The notes beneath the pieces were generated by a model, which had not been told where the DNA came from, did no database searches, and saw nothing but the letters and a program-made list of their open reading frames with translations. A stretch of 10,017 nt of DNA from Phoronis ovalis (taxonomy: Eukaryota; Phoronida; Phoronidae): positions 1-10,017 of the forward strand of contig JAOXYB010069122.1 of NCBI GenBank assembly GCA_028565635.1, in the 5' to 3' direction. The position numbers and the translations under genes were made by a program. Of this stretch, positions 1-6,600 are shown piece by piece. Each line of letters begins with the position of its first letter. The stretch's first letter is position 1.

Positions 1-525
1 GTACATGTAATGTTAAAACTTTTTCATTTGTCAGCTAGCAAAATTAGAATTTTTGTAATCCATCCTATTTGTTTCTCTATAATGCTTGTTTTATTAATAG
101 CAACCCTGTATGAGGAAGAGTTTTAATTAGCACTACACTGTTATGTAGACCTGAATTAATCAGAGTTACACCTTGCCTTGTAGGCTTCCCTGTTGATTTA
201 CATGATTGTATGCAATCTGTTTACTTGTATTTTATTCAGAGAGCATTTTAAAATGTTTGTTACCTATTGGGAATGCACTGGGTTGTGTTGGTGCCAGTCT
301 GAGTCCTTTCTACAGATTCTTAACATAAAACACACTGCCTAAAAAATGAAAACAATCTATTATTGAAAGACATCAATGGAAACTATGCTATTTTGTAAGA
401 AGATCCTGGACTGCTTACTTTGAAAAACAACTGAGATTTCCTTTTAATAAACACATATTTTAATTGCCTGATGTACAATGATATTATAATAATGTTGTGT
501 TAATAACAATTCTGTTGTTTTGCAG
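1..525 (+). other. Intron sequence upstream of the first visible exon
   Basis: AT-rich sequence ending in a good acceptor (TTTTGCAG, 518-525). I find no open segment resembling the N-terminal start of SBF proteins, and exon 1 enters in mid-codon, so this is intron. The start codon, 5' UTR and promoter must lie further upstream. Confidence 0.8.
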
Positions 526-611
526 GAGGCGGAACAAGCACTGGAAAGATCTTGCAACGATTTCCAGAGAAAGACTGGGAGGAAAGTCCATTCACTCAAG
601 GCCTAGAACTA
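526..611 (+). CDS. Sbf: Sbf exon 1 of window: start of uDENN
   Basis: The exon follows TTTTGCAG and ends at CTA|GTAAGA. Its first two bases (GA) complete a codon begun upstream, followed by 28 codons (window residues 1-28) that start [19 protein letters not shown]. The glycine-rich stretch followed by [11 protein letters not shown] and the QG-E-L ending are the early uDENN signature of SBF1/SBF2. It leaves in phase 0, so the next exon starts cleanly with FCQPAGW. The entry phase shows that at least one coding exon is missing to the left. Confidence 0.93.
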
Positions 612-3600
612 GTAAGAATGCTTTTATAGCTTGGTGGCAGGTTTGCAGGTGGTTCAGAAAGATCAGCCCTATTTGAAATTGTTATAAATAATAAAAGCCC
701 AAATAGTCCCACAATTCACATATCAATTATAAAACTTTGTTGTATTGAGAAATGACTGCATTTATTTTGCCGCAGCATATGGTGCAGTTACATAGCTTAT
801 TCCAGAGCTGGATTAACTATAACTGGCTCAAAAATTTAGAAAACAAGAATTTGCTTTAAAAAGTCCATGTCCATCTTGGTAAGTTGGTTAAGCACTCATG
901 GCAAAAAGATTCGATAAAGCTTTCATCTGACAACTAATTGGATGTAGCCATTCGTAAGAGGTGCTACAGAGATCATGATGTTTATGTAAGCTGTAAGAAA
1001 TGTGAAAATCAATTGTCTCAACTTTGTACTGCAGTCTGTCAGTATCGTCTAGATGTATTTTTCAGTGACTTCCAACTCTGGTACGATAGCATCATCTAGA
1101 CTTACGAAGTAATAGTTGTTTTACTCGTTGTTTTAGTTTTGCCAGCCGGCAGGATGGACTCTCTCAACACAAAGGCAACAACCAACGTTTTTCGTGTCCG
1201 TTTTGACGGACATTGATGCAGAACGCCATTACTGTGCTTGCCTCACTTTCTATGAGCCAGTAGCTATGACTCCAAGTAAACCAGACGATGAAGACATAGA
1301 TGAACAAGAAACCACGGTTATACGACACTCGCTCATGTTTGCTCCCAAATGTTTAGCATTAATATCACGACTGGATTACTTTGAAGTCTTTAGGGTATGG
1401 CACATTTGTTAATTGCAGTCAGAGTATCAAGTAATCTATAAAACGCGTGTTAATAGTCCCCTCATCAAACAATGACTGATACAGAGATTATAATGACTTG
1501 TAGGTGAGTTCAGTCAGACAAGATTTCTGATTCAAACATTTGCTGTGATACAGCAGCTGTGTTATAGGTCAATAATCGAATATGAAAATAAACTGTTAAA
1601 AATGTGAACTGGTGAAAGTGGCAGTATTACGGTTTAGTGGGACTGTCATGTATAAATCAGTGAGCGCTGGTTGATGGTCTTAAGTCATCGCCAGTTTGCG
1701 CAAGGTAACACCTGAATTTGAATTTTTGTCAGTAGAATTAACTGAACCACTTATAGCATTGGATTTTAAAAGTTTTGTAAAAGCTGCTGTTTGTAAAGCT
1801 TCATGGGATTTTTATTACTGAAAAGTTAAAAATATTTCATACTTGTTGCAGAACTGCCTTGGTATGCTGTACACAGTCTGGGTAGACAATATGTCTTTCC
1901 AGTTAGAAACACTTATAGGCAATATACTGGGCTGCATACAAGTCCCTCCTCCTGGTAAGTAATTCTTCGCGGTATGACACTTTATGTGCGGAGGTGTTCA
2001 CCAGGGTTTAAATAACACATGTTCAGAATGTTTTGTGTTACTCACAAGTTACTTCTTTTTAAGCCGCTCCTGATTTTATTTGCTTTTCTTTGCTCCTTTC
2101 CCGACTGTTACCCTAGTCACCCTTTGCATAAATATTTTCTCCCACCTTTATCTTGCTGTCTGTTGCATAATTATTTTCTCCAACCACCTTGCTGCATTTT
2201 GCATACTTTTTTGATGTGTTATGGTACTTTAATTACTTGAGTAAACAGTTATGCATTTTCTAGGTGGCCCCCAAGTCCGATTCTCTATAGGGGCAGGTGA
2301 CCGACAAGCTCTACAGCCACCACTCAGTGCCACCATACCAGTATCTCACAGTACTATAGCTACATTGTTCCATGAACTAGGTAAGACTGTGCAATAACTA
2401 TTGTATAAAGAAATACATGTACTTGAGTACTTCAACAGGGAAATGGGTTTCTAACTTGATGTATATGTTCTACTGCAGGATTTAAAAAATAAGAATAACC
2501 ACTGCATGCATTTAATCGAATACAAGTTTATTCAGTCTTTAAAAGTTGAATTTGAAAAATGCTGCGTTTAATGTTAAATGTTCGCAGTAAAATTTAGATT
2601 TTAAGAAAATATAAAAAATAATTTAAGTGTGAAGTAAATGTATAGACTATAGAATAATATCCATTCACATTCTAAGTGATCTCGCTTTTTGTATTTTTAG
2701 GAATTTATGATGCAATGTGTCTATTCAGTGCTGCTTTGACAGATCATAAAATTTTATTCCACTCGCAGAGCTACTCTAGGTTAATTGATGCTAGCCGTGC
2801 TCTAACCACGATATTATATCCATTAAAGTATAGGTAAGCTTTTTATTATGCATTAAATACGCACACACACACAATCACCATAGGTACAGAGCAGATTATG
2901 CAGTTATAATTACTATCATATTGAACACGTCACTCATTGATTGCATTTCACTATTTTCAACTTTGGTTTTTGTTTCAGTTATGTTTATATTCCTCTCTTG
3001 CCTGCTGCATTATCTGAGGTGCTCAGTACTCCAACACCATTTATAGCTGGAGTACACTCATCGTTAAAGAATGAAATAGCAGATTTAGTAAGTAAAAAAT
3101 TGTAAAAGGTTGTGTACACATGCGCAAAACAGTTGTTATTGAACAGAAATACATTCACTTAATGATAGAGGAATGATATAAAAATATTCTTTGGATTAGA
3201 TATGATTTAGGGCATATTCATTATTGAAATGACTAAAATGCTGTTTACCCTTTCACTTGTTGCCAAGTTTGAATTTTTGTCATTTATGTGATGTCATTTG
3301 TCACTAGCTATCTGACAAAAGTTCCTATGCTCAACCCATTTGTTTACATTTGCATATAGTTATATTGCAAACCAGTCTTAAATTACGGTTATATTTTATT
3401 CATTGGAAAAAACGTGCTTGCGGATGTCATGGTACCACGCTATGTGATATCATCACTGCCCATTTAATTTTGTTAATGTTACAAGCTGAAAATCGTCATT
3501 TTTCCCTATTTCTAAGGTTCTATCTATCTGAACAGGCAATTGTTTTGCTGCAACATTATTAATATATTTTTTTATTCTCAAGTTACTTACCTAATCTAAT

Positions 3601-6600
3601 TTTCATTTTATGTGAACAGATTTGTTAATTTTGTCTCCGAATTGCCAATATTCTAACAAATGTGCAGGGATTTTCAAAAATACATCAAAAGCACCAGAGA
3701 CTTTTCATTCTCAAATTCTGATGTCCTAGCAACTATAAAAACCGCTTTGTTGCACAGATTGGTACCTTAGAAATATCACATGATAATTCTATCAACTTGA
3801 GCTATCGAAACGAATCATTTAATCAATATTTGGATGTCATGTTCGTACTTTAAAATTTTCTTGTTTTACAAAATGCAAAATCTCGATTAGAAAAATATTT
3901 TGTCTAAAGGCAAGATTCAGTACTTTGCCATGAAATAGGTGTTAAATAGACGCCAAATGGAGATACAAAAGTCCAGCAGACATACCAAATAATAAAGAAG
4001 GTTTCTGATTGGCTGCCACAAAGAAGGGGCACAATGATTGACAATCTGATTTTCTTCTGTAAAAAAATTGTTACATGTACATGTAAGTTTTGATTATGGT
4101 TATAGTCTTCTGAAGAAGTTGTCACTTGTAGTTTATAAATTTGCAATACATTAAAGATTACCTAACGACTTTGTGTTAATTGTATTTTTCTCAACATTGC
4201 AGTTAGATGTAATAATAGCTGATTTAGACGGAGGTAGTATACATATACCTGAGTGTATTACCTTACCCACAATACCCGAACCTATGTATAGTAGAACTGT
4301 AACAGCATTAACCATGGTAAGTCTTGCATAGTGAAACACTGCTGTCCATGTACAGTGAAGCACTAGCAACTGGAGTGCTAAAGTGTGTAATGTTTACATT
4401 AGATGGAATATTTGTGTGTGTGTTTGTAATACAGTTTGATTAAAAAGAACATTTTCGACTAAATTTTGGAAAAAAAATTGTGTTTCAGCTGCGTTTATCA
4501 GAACTCCATAATAAGTAGCTTATGTTATTGTACTAGACGTGGTATATCTGGAAACGGCTAATAACTCCTTCTGTTTCAGTTATTAAACCGTGAATTGCTC
4601 ATTGCTGACTATGCATTTCACCCACCGTCAAGCAAACCTTCACCGATGCCAATGTTGGTAAGTAAAAATTTGTAGATCGAAAACAATAATTGTAAATAGC
4701 TGATAATTATTATATTAAAATGCTGAAATAAACATGTTTTGCTACTTCATTATACAATCTCAATAGCTGACCACAAAATAACATTGACATAAAAAAAATA
4801 ACTCCGACTATTCATACTTCTGTTTCTTTCACCAGGATAAAGAACTCCGAGCTGTTTTCCTTCGCCTGTTTGCTGAGTTATTTACTGGCTATAGATCATG
4901 TTTAACCCTTATCCGGATACATCCAGATCCATTCATTACTTTCCATAAGGTAAGTATCTTACACTCCGATGACTGGAGCAATATCCAGATCCATTCATTA
5001 TACTTTCTATAATGTAAGTAAGCTACACAGATATCTTAAACTTCCCTTATCTGGATACACACAGATCCATTCGGTACTTTTCAAAAGGTAAACATCAGCA
5101 CAGAATTCTAATACTCCAATGACTGGAAGAGTATCTACTATTTTTATTAGTGGTAGTAACACATATTATTCCAGAAATAGCTATATAATTGAAGCAAATG
5201 TTTGCTCTTAAATGAAACTGTTGTTTCATCTTTATGTTGATATGTGCTTATGACGGGCTGATGACCACAGAAGTAAAGAATGTGTGTACTGTTCACATTT
5301 TGTTTCACACAGAAATTATGTTGGTACCTTGCATTTCAGTGGACAGGTACACAGGATATTAACTACGTAAGGTAATGGTTGCTCACACTGTTTCTTTCAT
5401 TTTATTTCAGGCAAATTTCCTTGGCCACCGTGGCATGGTCGAGGATGATTTTCTTACCAGGGTACTGGATAGTATGAGTTTTAATGCATTCGTCAGTCAA
5501 AGGGGTGCCCCATACAGGGCCTGTGATGTATTTGATGAGGTAAGTAGTATTACCAACTTGATTAAGAGTAATACCATCCTTTTATTATAAAGTCTCTGAT
5601 AAATATCAAATAATTGATCAAACAATAGGTCAATATAAGAAAGTTTATTCAGCCTTTCATGCAGCTGTTCGTTCTCTTTCGATGCTAGTTAAAATTTCTG
5701 TAGTTATAGTTTACATACTTCCAAAGAATTAACTTACTAACTAAACTTTTCATGTCATTTTGACCCCTTCATCATTAGTTGAGGTCTGAAACATTATTTA
5801 AATAGTAAGTGGCCATTTTGGTTTGCAGGTATATGCCAACCTTCATGAGCAGATGAAAGAAGAGCGATCTTCTTCAGAGAAGATGTTAGAACACATCAAG
5901 GAACTCGCCTCTCAGCTATATGTTAATGTGAGTAGAAATCTATGTATTACCTTCTACACTATTACCAACAAATTGCTTTTATACTCCTTAAAGCTGTAGC
6001 TTACCCGTATATTAGATCATGAATGTCACATTACAAACTAAAAGAAAACAGTGTGTGGCATAAAACAGTTATTTAATTAAACTTAATTTTTGAAAACAAT
6101 AATATTTTTATATTGCCAGCTGAAACTAGTTACACCAAATAGCAACTGTGTACATCATCTTTACTGTACCTTGAGCTATTTCACAAATCCTCTGTTTATA
6201 TTTACAGGAAAACCCAAATCCCCAACCATATGTGCAGAAAATCCCAAAGCCAACAGAAGGTGCATACTCGCGGATACATCAGCCGCTATTTCCTGCATTA
6301 GACTGGGTTCAGATACAAGAAATCATTGATGATGGCATAAAAAAATGGAACAGAACAAAGTATGTTGTATTATATAATACTTCTTAAAATCTGTTTAACA
6401 TTCATAGATTTTCAGAGAACACTCTACCAGAAAAATGTAGTCTTGGACTATTTGAAGAAAAATTGATTTGGTCTTCTGCATGCACTTGTTTAAAGCAGCC
6501 GTCATAAAATATATAAAGTAAACTATAGAATATTAGAGAATCAACAAAATTCTTCAAACCTATTGAAAGAGAGTTAATTTTTGTTATTCGGTTATATCTT

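Noticed and set aside
1194-1412. ATG-started ORF as a separate small gene
   Set aside because: It is the second half of Sbf exon 2 read through its donor. The exon starts at 1137, and codons upstream of the ATG continue the family match.
2019-2240. 73-aa ORF in intron 3
   Set aside because: Low-complexity, Cys/Leu/Pro-rich translation of a pyrimidine tract, no family resemblance, between two exons that join in frame without it.
3350-3562. 70-aa ORF in intron 6
   Set aside because: No recognisable domain, AT-rich like its surroundings, no splice logic linking it to the flanking phase-0 exons.
3904-4369. Two minus-strand ORFs (3904-4146 and 4151-4369)
   Set aside because: The second is antisense to exon 7 and its donor; the first is intronic with no domain. 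Both look like chance open frames.
5031-5087. Copy 3 of the exon 9 end as a true alternative exon using the ACACAG at 5025-5030
   Set aside because: 57 nt long but contains TAA as its third codon in the required phase. Treated as a decayed duplication.
5340-5371. Exon-like stretch TTGCATTTCAG ... GTAATG in intron 9
   Set aside because: Open in phase 0 but 32 nt long, so inclusion shifts the frame. Exons 9 and 10 match the family directly across the junction.
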